Source: Paracoccaceae bacterium (GTDB lineage: Bacteria; Pseudomonadota; Alphaproteobacteria; Rhodobacterales; Rhodobacteraceae). From it: a DNA stretch of 6,507 nt. The stretch's first letter is position 1. Every line of letters starts with the position of its first letter. The translations under genes and the position numbers were made by a program. Below the pieces are notes generated by a model that did not search any database, was not told the DNA's origin, and saw nothing but the letters and a program-made list of their open reading frames with translations. Location of the stretch: contig JAESQH010000110.1 of assembly GCA_016765235.1 (NCBI GenBank), positions 1-6,507 on the forward strand, read 5' to 3'. Positions 1-5,462 of the stretch are shown in pieces.

Positions 1-153
1 ATGCAAACGCGACGCTTGCAACACCGCAAAGTCGCCGCCTAATATAACCCAACTGATGAGGCAGATACTCTCTTATTCTAAAGCCTAATCTGTTCCAAAT
101 ACTCTGACTACGGACACTAGAGGACGTTATAATCAACCCTATTTGGGTGGATG

Positions 154-356
154 TTAGGCAACAAACGGTAAGTTTTCGGTAAGGTTTGGTGCGCCCAATG
201 CATCTTCAAATGCGCCGGGCATGAAGTATTTAGCAGCACCAATACGCGCGCGGTAATCACCTAGGACCGCAAGGTTACCACAAGGGTAATCTCGACCAAG
301 GTAACCGAAGGCACCAATATCATAATGACCACAGCCGCTTGAAATAGTTGTTTCAT
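154..356 (-). pseudogene. Frameshifted exported small protein (remnant)
   Basis: Read leftward, an ATG at 356-354 follows a good ribosome binding site (AGGGAAGGG, complement of 363-371). It opens with a signal-peptide-like stretch, MKQLFQAAVVIMIL, but this frame stops after 31 codons at 261-263. The adjacent frame, which has no start codon, stays open for 68 codons to a TAA at 154-156 and reads like real coding sequence: a GHYDIGAFGYLGRDYPCGN stretch, then a GAAKYFMPGAFEDALGAP stretch, ending LPFVA. The simplest reading is one gene for a secreted or lipid-anchored protein of about 65-70 residues, broken by an indel near the end of the signal peptide. I do not recognise the family. The alternative is a real 31-residue membrane peptide with a chance open frame beside it. 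The frameshift is inferred; the two open frames are seen. Confidence 0.4.
262..285. repeat. Direct repeat, left copy
   Basis: Matches 1897-1920 in the same orientation at 22 of 24 positions, with a perfect 16-nt core caaggttaccacaagg at 270-285. Similarity trails on for five more bases with three matches. It lies inside the decayed minus-strand gene, where it encodes a PCGNL-x-VL peptide on the minus strand. It could be an old attachment-type duplication or a shared scrap of related coding sequence. Confidence 0.6.
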
Positions 357-424
357 CGGAAACCCTTCCCTATTTGTACAATGCTAATTGAATAGCCGCT
401 GCCACAATAATCTTTGAGCGTTTA

Positions 425-453
425 TTGATTCTATTTTCATAATGAAAGATACT
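425..453 (+). promoter_or_regulatory. Candidate sigma70-type promoter for the nuclease gene
   Basis: TTGATT at 425-430 and GATACT at 448-453 are separated by exactly 17 bp, in an AT-rich stretch upstream of the nuclease gene. Transcription would begin near 460 and leave a leader of about 50 nt before the ATG at 513. Assignment is by consensus only. Confidence 0.4.
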
Positions 454-512
454 GTAAGTTGCTACTTCGAAGTAAACAATGGTTCTGTAATTAGGATTTG
501 TAGGGCGACCCA

Positions 513-920
513 ATGACTCGAATAATATTCTTTCTTGTTGCTGTCACTAGTGTTGTGCTGATGGTTAGTTCCGCCTCTACGATAGAAATATGTGGGCAAG
601 GTAAACGCTACACATGTGTGGTTGATGGTGACACAATCTGGCTAAAGGGTGAGAAGATACGGCTCATGGGTTTCGACACGCCTGAGACTACTACCGCCAT
701 TTGTGGTGGAGATAGAGAGAAACAACTTGGCTACAAGGCGACTGAAAGATTGCAGGAGTTACTGACCAACCACAAATTTACTGTGCACAGAGATGGAAAA
801 GACCGATACGGCAGGACGCTTGCCATCATTCGGATCGACGAAGTTAACGTAGGTGACATACTTGTCGATGAAGGGCTTGCTCGATATTGGCCGGACGGGG
901 ATGAGTTCTGGTGCAACTAA
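513..920 (+). CDS. Exported thermonuclease (SNase) family nuclease
   Basis: A 135-residue protein with an N-terminal signal peptide (hydrophobic residues 4-18, probable cleavage after SSA near residue 21) and one staphylococcal-nuclease OB-fold domain, so it should act in the periplasm or outside the cell as a Ca2+-dependent phosphodiesterase on DNA or RNA. Catalytic positions can be matched to the S. aureus enzyme: VVDGDTI at 36-42 (metal-binding Asp40), IRLMGFDTPE at 49-58 (Arg50, Asp55 and Glu58 for Arg35, Asp40 and Glu43) and DRYGRTLA at 97-104 (Arg101 for Arg87). All are present, so an active enzyme is expected. Length is normal for the short proteobacterial versions. Cys27, 35, 64 and 134 could form disulfides. 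The ribosome binding site is weak (TAGGGCG at 501-507). The last codons overlap a transposase scrap, so the very C-terminus and stop may have been set by that junction. The natural substrate is unknown; nutrient scavenging or DNA turnover is inference. Confidence 0.9.
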   Translation: MTRIIFFLVAVTSVVLMVSSASTIEICGQGKRYTCVVDGDTIWLKGEKIRLMGFDTPETTTAICGGDREKQLGYKATERLQELLTNHKFTVHRDGKDRYGRTLAIIRIDEVNVGDILVDEGLARYWPDGDEFWCN

Positions 921-1078
921 CCACAGAAGGGCATAAGGCTCACCAGACTTTAAAAGTCACTCCCACAATCGAAGCTGGTCTAACGGATTGCCTTTGGGAT
1001 ATTAAAGCCTTGGTCGCATTGATAGATGCGAATGAACCTAAACCTAAGAAGCGTGGACCTTATAAAAAGAGGCTCTAA
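911..1078 (+). pseudogene. IS1-like DDE transposase remnant, internally deleted
   Basis: An open frame bounded upstream by a TGA at 902-904 encodes about 55 residues from a GTG at 911. Residues 1-10 (VQLTTEGHKA) resemble the middle of a transposase family common in alphaproteobacteria, where I recall VQLTTDGHKAY around the second catalytic Asp. Residues 11-55 (HQTLKVTPTIEAGLTD, then LWDIKALVALIDANEP, then PKKRGPYKKRL) resemble its C-terminus, usually HKTLRVTPAMAAGVTD...KKRGPYKKR. The roughly 100 residues normally between them, including the catalytic Glu (YVERQN motif), are missing without loss of frame; the join is near 938-943. The expected second Asp is Glu here. Nothing upstream of 908 in this frame looks like transposase, so the N-terminal half is gone too. 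It cannot be active. It overlaps the end of the nuclease gene by 10 nt. Expression as a small protein is not excluded (a GGGGATGAG stretch lies just before the GTG), but I see this as debris. Family placement is from memory of the motifs. Confidence 0.75.
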
Positions 1079-1086
1079 AATAGAAA

Positions 1087-1104
1087 CCCCAGCCGAAGCT
1101 GGGG
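1087..1104. terminator. Strong hairpin after the transposase remnant
   Basis: CCCCAGC (1087-1093) and GCTGGGG (1098-1104) form a perfect 7-bp GC-rich stem with a CGAA tetraloop, 8 nt after the transposase stop. There is no T-run on the plus strand (AATTGC follows); on the minus strand the stem is followed by a weak TTTCTATTTT tract. It is probably the transcription end of the old transposase and may partly separate the nuclease and NYN genes. Confidence 0.45.
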
Positions 1105-1152
1105 AATTGCTAGCGGCGTACCGCGTCGCGTTGATAGGAAAGAGATAGCAAG

Positions 1153-1839
1153 TTGAATAACAATAATCAAGGGCCAAACAGCCAACTTCGCTCGGCATTG
1201 TATATCGACGGGTTTAATTTGTATCACGCAATTGACGATTTGGATGAGCCGTTTCTAAAGTGGATAAATTATTGGCGACTGGGCGAAGTGCTTATACCAC
1301 CAAAGACTGAAAAAATAGTAAAAGTGTTATATTGCACCGCATTTTATCCGAATTCTTCGACAAAACGATGGCGGCACGAGCAATTGATCAATGCACAGAA
1401 AGTGCACGGCGTCAATGTCGCGATGGGGCACTACTCCCACGAAACCGTAAAGTGTTTTGGATGTGATGATGAATGGAAAAAACCAACAGAAAAGCAAGGC
1501 GACATTAATGTTGCTATCCACCTAATCGCTGACGGTATGAATGATTTATTCGATGTCGCATACTTACTATCCGCCGACTCTGACCAAGCAGCGACGGCGA
1601 AAATGTTTGCTGACATTTTCCCAAAGAAAAAATTAGTTCAGGTTGTTCCACCTAAGAGAAACCATTCCCTAGAGATAGCAAGATATACGAGTTATAAAGT
1701 TAAAATAAATACTGACCATCTTGAGAAATGCGTAATGGGAGATGTAGTATTTAGGCCGAAAGTTGCGAATGCTCGCCGTCCAAACGAGTATTCTCCGCCG
1801 CATGATTGGGTTCATCCAGACGACCGTCCAAAAAGGTAA
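1153..1839 (+). CDS. NYN domain (LabA/DUF88-like) putative ribonuclease
   Basis: A 228-residue cytoplasmic protein of the PIN-like NYN fold. Strand 1 is ALYIDGFNLYHA at 15-26 with metal-ligand Asp19 and Asn22. The second acidic cluster is KQGDINVAIHLIAD at 114-127 (Asp117, Asp127). The third is FDVAYLLSADSD at 133-144 (Asp142, Asp144). Together these are the acidic residues expected of a Mg2+-dependent RNase. A CFGC pair (Cys101, Cys104) just before the second cluster is a feature I recall in many relatives. The tail beyond ~195 is basic and Pro-rich. The start is TTG at 1153: there is an in-frame stop at 1132-1134, a ribosome binding site AGGAAAGAG at 1136-1144 with 8-nt spacing, and no ATG before residue 91. 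Codon use is AT-rich, unlike the helicase and SulP genes. Its place between an IS scrap and a direct repeat near a tRNA suggests transferred cargo. NYN proteins take part in RNA decay and some defence systems; the target here is unknown. Confidence 0.85.
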   Translation: MNNNNQGPNSQLRSALYIDGFNLYHAIDDLDEPFLKWINYWRLGEVLIPPKTEKIVKVLYCTAFYPNSSTKRWRHEQLINAQKVHGVNVAMGHYSHETVKCFGCDDEWKKPTEKQGDINVAIHLIADGMNDLFDVAYLLSADSDQAATAKMFADIFPKKKLVQVVPPKRNHSLEIARYTSYKVKINTDHLEKCVMGDVVFRPKVANARRPNEYSPPHDWVHPDDRPKR

Positions 1840-2050
1840 TTTCAAAGTGACCCACTATCGAAAAACCTCGCAGGTAGGTGGCGAATTGCAGATGTTTAGG
1901 ACTTCAAGGTTACCACAAGGTTGATTTTTCAAACTAGAAGCGAATAAGGGATTCAGAGTTCTACAATATGAAGAAGGTGGTTCAAATGGGGGGTAACCAT
2001 TTGTGTTGCCACATTAAGTCATTGTTATAACACCACAAACTGAATTTAAG
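1840..2050. other. Intergenic gap between NYN gene and tRNA-Ser
   Basis: No gene is seen. It contains the right copy of the direct repeat (1897-1920). On the minus strand, ACCT-GCG-AGGT followed by TTTTT (about 1862-1876) is a weak terminator-like hairpin that could end leftward transcription from the tRNA. A minus-strand frame stays open from about 2012 to a TAG at 1855-1857 but has no start and no recognisable product. Confidence 0.45.
1897..1920. repeat. Direct repeat, right copy
   Basis: Partner of 262-285: 22 of 24 positions match, with the perfect 16-nt core at 1905-1920. It lies 131 nt from the 3' end of the tRNA-Ser gene. On the minus strand it again encodes PCGNL-x-VL in an open frame. 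The two copies bracket about 1.6 kb holding the SNase, the transposase scrap and the NYN gene. Confidence 0.6.
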
Positions 2051-2140
2051 TGGCGGAGACGAAGGGATTCGAACCCTCGAACGAGTTACCCCGTTACTCC
2101 CTTAGCAGGGGAGCGCCTTCGACCACTCGGCCACGTCTCC
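2051..2140 (-). tRNA. tRNA-Ser(GCT)
   Basis: The minus strand folds as a 90-nt class II tRNA. It has a 7-bp acceptor stem (GGAGACG with CGTCTCC), a D-arm region GCCGAGTGGTCGAAGGC, an anticodon stem with loop CTGCTAA (anticodon GCT, reading AGC/AGU serine codons), and a long variable arm (AACGGGGTAACTCGTT) as expected for tRNA-Ser. It also has a T-arm with GTTCGAATC, a G discriminator and an encoded CCA (complement of 2051-2053). The 3' end faces the accessory region on the left. Confidence 0.96.
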
Positions 2141-2148
2141 GAGGAGGT

Positions 2149-2177
2149 GTTTAGCCTTTCACAAAGGGATTCCACAA
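2149..2177 (-). promoter_or_regulatory. Candidate promoter of tRNA-Ser
   Basis: On the minus strand TTGTGG (2177-2172) and CTAAAC (2154-2149) are 17 bp apart, and the -10-like element ends 8 nt before the mature tRNA 5' end, as usual for a tRNA promoter. The match to consensus is moderate. Read-through from the upstream EI24 gene, which ends at 2206, is an alternative source of transcript. Confidence 0.35.
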
Positions 2178-2205
2178 GCGGTTTTTTTACGGGTGTGTTT
2201 GTCGC

Positions 2206-2901
2206 CTAGGAACGCCCTTGAATTCGGTGAAATTGATGGGTGAATACGGCGACGCCCAGGAGTGGCACAACGAGGTTTATGAATGGAATCGACAGTGGGA
2301 TCGCCATGAAAATTCCGGCGAGCCATATCTCAGCGAAATGTTGTTTACGAAGTTTGTTGGCGGCGTCCATACCTATGCGACGGGCGGCGACAAGTTGGAA
2401 GTATTCGCGACCAAGCAGGAACCCGTTGATGATCCAGAATATTACCGGGGCCAGTAGGGTGGACGCGAAGTAGATGATCAGCGCGAGCAAATTGGCCAGT
2501 ATCATGATGCCCAAGAATTTGGTGGCGTCGATCATGACTTCGGCGAAGGGTAATTTTTCGGCTGGGGTAAGATGTGGATAATGTTTGGCCTCGACTGCGT
2601 CGGCGATGTCTTCAACGAAGAAACCGATAACTATCGAGGCTACGGGGAACATCAGGAAGGCGGATAACAGGAACATGGCGACAAATGCGCCGCCAGACGC
2701 GATTGCGCCAAAACTGGAAATTTCGCCAACAAAAGGCAGAGTGATTGTATCGGGGATTGCCCAGCTGATCAATATTGTGAATCCGAAGAAGGTAGCGGCC
2801 AGTAGGGCTAGTGTTAACCCGATTGAGCGCCAGAAGACGGATTTAAACTTGCGATCAGTTAGTTGGGCGAGCGCAAGTTGGAAGTCTTGAAACAAGGTCA
2901 C
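2206..2901 (-). CDS. EI24-domain (CysZ-like) inner-membrane protein
   Basis: A 231-residue integral membrane protein of the EI24/CysZ superfamily (Pfam EI24, formerly DUF540). Hydrophobic segments lie at about 24-48, 63-93, 128-160 and 193-220, with a polar region around 96-122 (VEDIADAVEAKHYPH). The motif GREYFQLVAARR at 164-175, before the last membrane pair, is the family's most conserved part. E. coli CysZ imports sulfate; most alphaproteobacterial homologues are uncharacterised, so transport of sulfate or another small ion is only a family-based guess. The start is GTG at 2901, overlapping the nitroreductase stop as GTGA, which implies translational coupling. The next in-frame Met is far inside the protein. 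No cys genes are nearby to support a sulfate role, although a SulP gene lies about 2.5 kb away on the other strand. Confidence 0.88.
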   Translation of the reverse strand: MTLFQDFQLALAQLTDRKFKSVFWRSIGLTLALLAATFFGFTILISWAIPDTITLPFVGEISSFGAIASGGAFVAMFLLSAFLMFPVASIVIGFFVEDIADAVEAKHYPHLTPAEKLPFAEVMIDATKFLGIMILANLLALIIYFASTLLAPVIFWIINGFLLGREYFQLVAARRIGMDAANKLRKQHFAEIWLAGIFMAIPLSIPFINLVVPLLGVAVFTHQFHRIQGRS

Positions 2902-3476
2902 TCAGACACCCAAGTTGTGATGGCTTGGATATCTGGGCGCGGGCGCTCGGGTGGCGCGATGCGTTCGGTTCCGATGTGGATGAAACCTGCAACGAATTCG
3001 GATTTTGACAGGGACAGGCCGTGGCGCAGGAAGGAGCGGTCGCTGGCCATCCAGCCGGTTAACCAGTTTGCACCCCATCCGCTGGCGAGGGCGGCGTTTA
3101 ACATGGAGAGGCAAACGGCACCTGCTGACAGGATTTGTTCGATTTCGGGCACTTTTGGCGATGGAACGGGCGAGGATACCACCGCGACTACTAAACCGGC
3201 ATCGGCAAACTGGCGGCGGGCCTTTTCCAGTTTGTCGCCTTCAACACCCAATTGCGGGCCGCGTTTGACCACATCTTCGGCCAAGCGTTGCAGGGCGTGG
3301 CCTTCCAGAACGATGAACCGCCATGGCTCCAACTTTCCGTGGTCCGGGCTGCGGGCGGCGGCGGTTAAAATGGGGGATAGTTCCGCGTGCGTTGGCACCG
3401 GCAATTCCAAAGTCTTGGCGGGGCGCGAGCGGCGCGTTTGAAGGAAATCTAGCACTTCTGGTCGTGGATCGGACAT
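2898..3476 (-). CDS. YdjA-like FMN nitroreductase family oxidoreductase
   Basis: A 192-residue cytoplasmic flavoprotein of the nitroreductase superfamily, closest by motif to the short E. coli YdjA type. FMN-contacting features include RRS at 15-17, ARSPDHGKLEPWRF at 41-54 (YdjA has a similar APDHKSMQPW stretch), GWGANWLTGW at 133-142 and the C-terminal GFIHIGT at 164-170. Members work as homodimers using NAD(P)H; the physiological substrate of this subgroup is not known. The ATG at 3476-3474 is supported by AGGAG in AACAGGAGCCGTA directly upstream. It is the first gene of a two-gene minus-strand operon with the EI24 membrane protein, with which it shares 4 nt. It is divergent from the helicase gene. 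Length is normal and nothing appears broken. Confidence 0.92.
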   Translation of the reverse strand: MSDPRPEVLDFLQTRRSRPAKTLELPVPTHAELSPILTAAARSPDHGKLEPWRFIVLEGHALQRLAEDVVKRGPQLGVEGDKLEKARRQFADAGLVVAVVSSPVPSPKVPEIEQILSAGAVCLSMLNAALASGWGANWLTGWMASDRSFLRHGLSLSKSEFVAGFIHIGTERIAPPERPRPDIQAITTWVSE

Positions 3477-3502
3477 TACGGCTCCTGTTTGTTGCAGGGT
3501 GT

Positions 3503-3531
3503 TATTTCGGGGGCATGGGGCAAAGTGTCAA
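3503..3531 (-). promoter_or_regulatory. Candidate promoter of the nitroreductase-EI24 operon
   Basis: The minus strand has a perfect TTGACA -35 element (complement of 3526-3531), a 17-bp spacer and GAAATA as -10 (complement of 3503-3508). Transcription would start near 3497, about 20 nt before the nitroreductase ATG, with the AGGAG between. The -35 match is strong and the -10 only fair. Confidence 0.45.
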
Positions 3532-3647
3532 GGTTTATACCCACTATACAAATGGGAAAGCACACAGTAGAAGGCAGCCAACACGAAATTGTTCCGCTGC
3601 GCGTTCGATCATTCCGCGCCCGTGACCCGCATTCCGAGAGAATAAAC

Positions 3648-5432
3648 ATGACAGAATTTGAAGGTGTCGTACCGACGCTGGCGCAAGCATTGAATAAACG
3701 GGGTTATGAAACCCTGACCCCCGTGCAACTAGCAATGCTGGACCCTGACCTAGACGGTAAGGATGCGCTGGTATCGGCGCAGACCGGCTCGGGTAAAACT
3801 GTGGCTTTTGGTATGGCAATTGCACCGACCTTGTTGGGCAAAAAGGACAAGTTCGCCTTTGCGGCTGTTCCGGCGGCGCTGGTGATTGCACCAACGCGCG
3901 AGCTGGCGTTGCAGGTCAAACGCGAACTTGAATGGCTGTTCCATGAGGCGGGTGCATCCATCGCGTCGTGTGTTGGTGGCATGGACATGCGTACCGAACG
4001 CCGTGCGCTGCAAGGCGGGGCGCATATTGTTGTCGGCACGCCGGGTCGTTTGCGCGACCATATCGAGCGCGGCTCGTTGAATCTGGAGGGGCTGAAAGCG
4101 GTCGTTCTGGATGAAGCGGACGAGATGCTGGACCTTGGCTTCCGTGATGAACTTGAGTTTATTCTGGGTGCTTCGCCGAGTGATCGTCGCACGCTCATGT
4201 TCTCGGCTACTGTGCCGCGTTCTATCGCCAACCTTGCGTCGCGCTATCAACGTGATGCCGTGCGGGTTGCGGTTGCGTCTGATCAAAAGCAGCATTCGGA
4301 TATTGAATATCGTGGGTTGGTTGTCCAGCCGACCGATACGGAAAACGCCATCATCAACGTGTTGCGGTTCTACGAGGCCAAGAATGCGATTGTGTTCTGT
4401 AACACGCGTGCGACCGTTAACCATATGACGGCGCGGTTTAACAACCGTGGTTTCAAGGTAGTGGCGCTGTCCGGCGAGCTTAGCCAGAATGAGCGTACTC
4501 ACGCCCTGCAAGCCATGCGCGACGGTCGTGCGCGGGTTTGTATTGCGACAGATGTTGCTGCGCGTGGTATCGATTTGCCTAATCTGGAACTGGTTATCCA
4601 TGCAGATTTGCCAAAGAACAAAGAATCCCTGTTGCACCGTTCTGGTCGTACCGGTCGTGCTGGTCGTAAGGGCGTCAGCGTTCTGATCGTGCCTTTCCGC
4701 GCCCGTAACCGCACGGAACGCTTGTTGAAGAACGCAAATGTTACGGCGACTTGGGATAGTCCCCCGTCAGCCGAAGCAGTTATCAAGCGCGATAATGAAC
4801 GCTTCTTGTCGGACCCAGCCTTGAGCGAAACACTGTCCGAAACCGAAGCTGGCTTCGCGAAAGATCTTTTGGCCTTGCACAGCCCCGAACAAATCGCTGG
4901 TGCGTTGGTGCGGATGTACCGTGCGGGCCGATCTGCCCCTGAAGAACTGCGTCCTGCGAGTGAACGTGTTGAGCGTGGCGAACGTGAGGAAAAATCACAT
5001 AACCGTAAAGGTTTTGGCGATAGTACATGGTTCTCGCTTTCCATCGGTTTCAAACAAAAGGCCGAGGCCCGTTGGATGTTGCCGATGTTGGTCAAAACCG
5101 GTCAGCTGAAGAAGCACGAAATCGGCGCGATCAAAGTTCTGCAATCCGTAACGTACATCGAAGTTGCTACTGGTGGTGTGAGCCGCTTTATGGACGCAAT
5201 CAGCCCATCGATGAAGCTGGAAAAAACCATAACGGTAAGCAAGCTCGACGGTGTGCCACAAGTTGTGACCGAGGCGCGCGCACAAGAACCAGAAGGCAAG
5301 AAGCCCTACAAATCTCGCAAACCCAAGCCACCACATCGTGGCAAAGGGCCAGATAAGCCTTATGCCGGGAAATCAGGTGCGGCACCGTCACAGCGCAAGA
5401 AGCCTAAAAAGCCAAAGAAGCCGAAAAGCTAA
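3648..5432 (+). CDS. DEAD-box RNA helicase with DbpA-type RNA-binding domain
   Basis: A 594-residue ATP-dependent RNA helicase, cytoplasmic, probably acting in ribosome assembly or mRNA unwinding. All core motifs are intact: Q motif GYETLTPVQ (19-27), I AQTGSGKT (44-51), Ia PTRELALQ (82-89), Ib TPGRL (131-135), II DEAD (155-158), III SAT (186-188), IV IVFCNT (248-253), V ATDVAARGIDL (300-310) and VI HRSGRTGRAGR (330-340). A linker of about 100 residues leads to a DbpA/CsdA-type RNA-binding domain (about 459-533, WFSLSIGFKQKAEARWMLPM onward). The protein ends in a Lys/Pro-rich disordered tail finishing KKPKKPKKPKS, likely extra RNA contact. The ATG at 3648 is chosen over an in-frame ATG at 3489: MTEFEG fits the usual N-terminus before the Q motif, GAGAG lies 8 nt upstream, and the 53 extra residues look like translated leader. 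The SulP gene follows after 30 bp. Architecture is CsdA/DbpA-like, but I do not assign a symbol. Confidence 0.95.
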   Translation: MTEFEGVVPTLAQALNKRGYETLTPVQLAMLDPDLDGKDALVSAQTGSGKTVAFGMAIAPTLLGKKDKFAFAAVPAALVIAPTRELALQVKRELEWLFHEAGASIASCVGGMDMRTERRALQGGAHIVVGTPGRLRDHIERGSLNLEGLKAVVLDEADEMLDLGFRDELEFILGASPSDRRTLMFSATVPRSIANLASRYQRDAVRVAVASDQKQHSDIEYRGLVVQPTDTENAIINVLRFYEAKNAIVFCNTRATVNHMTARFNNRGFKVVALSGELSQNERTHALQAMRDGRARVCIATDVAARGIDLPNLELVIHADLPKNKESLLHRSGRTGRAGRKGVSVLIVPFRARNRTERLLKNANVTATWDSPPSAEAVIKRDNERFLSDPALSETLSETEAGFAKDLLALHSPEQIAGALVRMYRAGRSAPEELRPASERVERGEREEKSHNRKGFGDSTWFSLSIGFKQKAEARWMLPMLVKTGQLKKHEIGAIKVLQSVTYIEVATGGVSRFMDAISPSMKLEKTITVSKLDGVPQVVTEARAQEPEGKKPYKSRKPKPPHRGKGPDKPYAGKSGAAPSQRKKPKKPKKPKS

Positions 5433-5462
5433 AGCCTTAGCAATTAAGAACAGGATATCGCT

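Larger units (their letters stand above)
1..512. other. Left gene-poor stretch
   Basis: No intact gene is supported here. The first ~90 bases have short open tails in all three plus-strand frames (stops at 40-42, 45-47 and 86-88) and none is recognisable, so a gene ending at the window edge can be neither claimed nor excluded. Bases 2-20 form an imperfect palindrome (TGCAA at 2-6 against TTGCA at 16-20, with two more inner pairs). Bases 154-356 hold a decayed minus-strand gene, 262-285 one copy of a direct repeat, and 425-453 a promoter candidate for the nuclease gene at 513; these are listed separately. The rest is AT-rich and featureless to my reading. Confidence 0.5.

Noticed and set aside
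980..1198. Minus-strand frame of 72 codons over the transposase remnant
   Set aside because: It runs opposite the recognisable transposase C-terminus and crosses the hairpin; no protein features.
1968..2030. 20-codon plus-strand frame before the tRNA
   Set aside because: No ribosome binding site and too short to support.
1..2050. Second copy of the tRNA-Ser 3' end as an attachment site
   Set aside because: I looked for the terminal ~20 nt of the tRNA left of 2050 and found no copy inside the window.
2218..2457. Plus-strand frame of 79 codons inside the EI24 gene
   Set aside because: Lies opposite the conserved GREYFQLVAARR part of EI24 and shows no family features.
3489..3647. 53-residue N-terminal extension of the helicase from an ATG at 3489
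   Set aside because: It overlaps the nitroreductase promoter region, resembles no helicase N-terminus, and the ATG at 3648 has a ribosome binding site and the usual distance to the Q motif.
3750..4637. Long minus-strand open frame (295 codons) antisense to the helicase
   Set aside because: Basic, Arg/Gln-rich translation with no recognisable domain, lying opposite a fully conserved helicase; a shadow frame.
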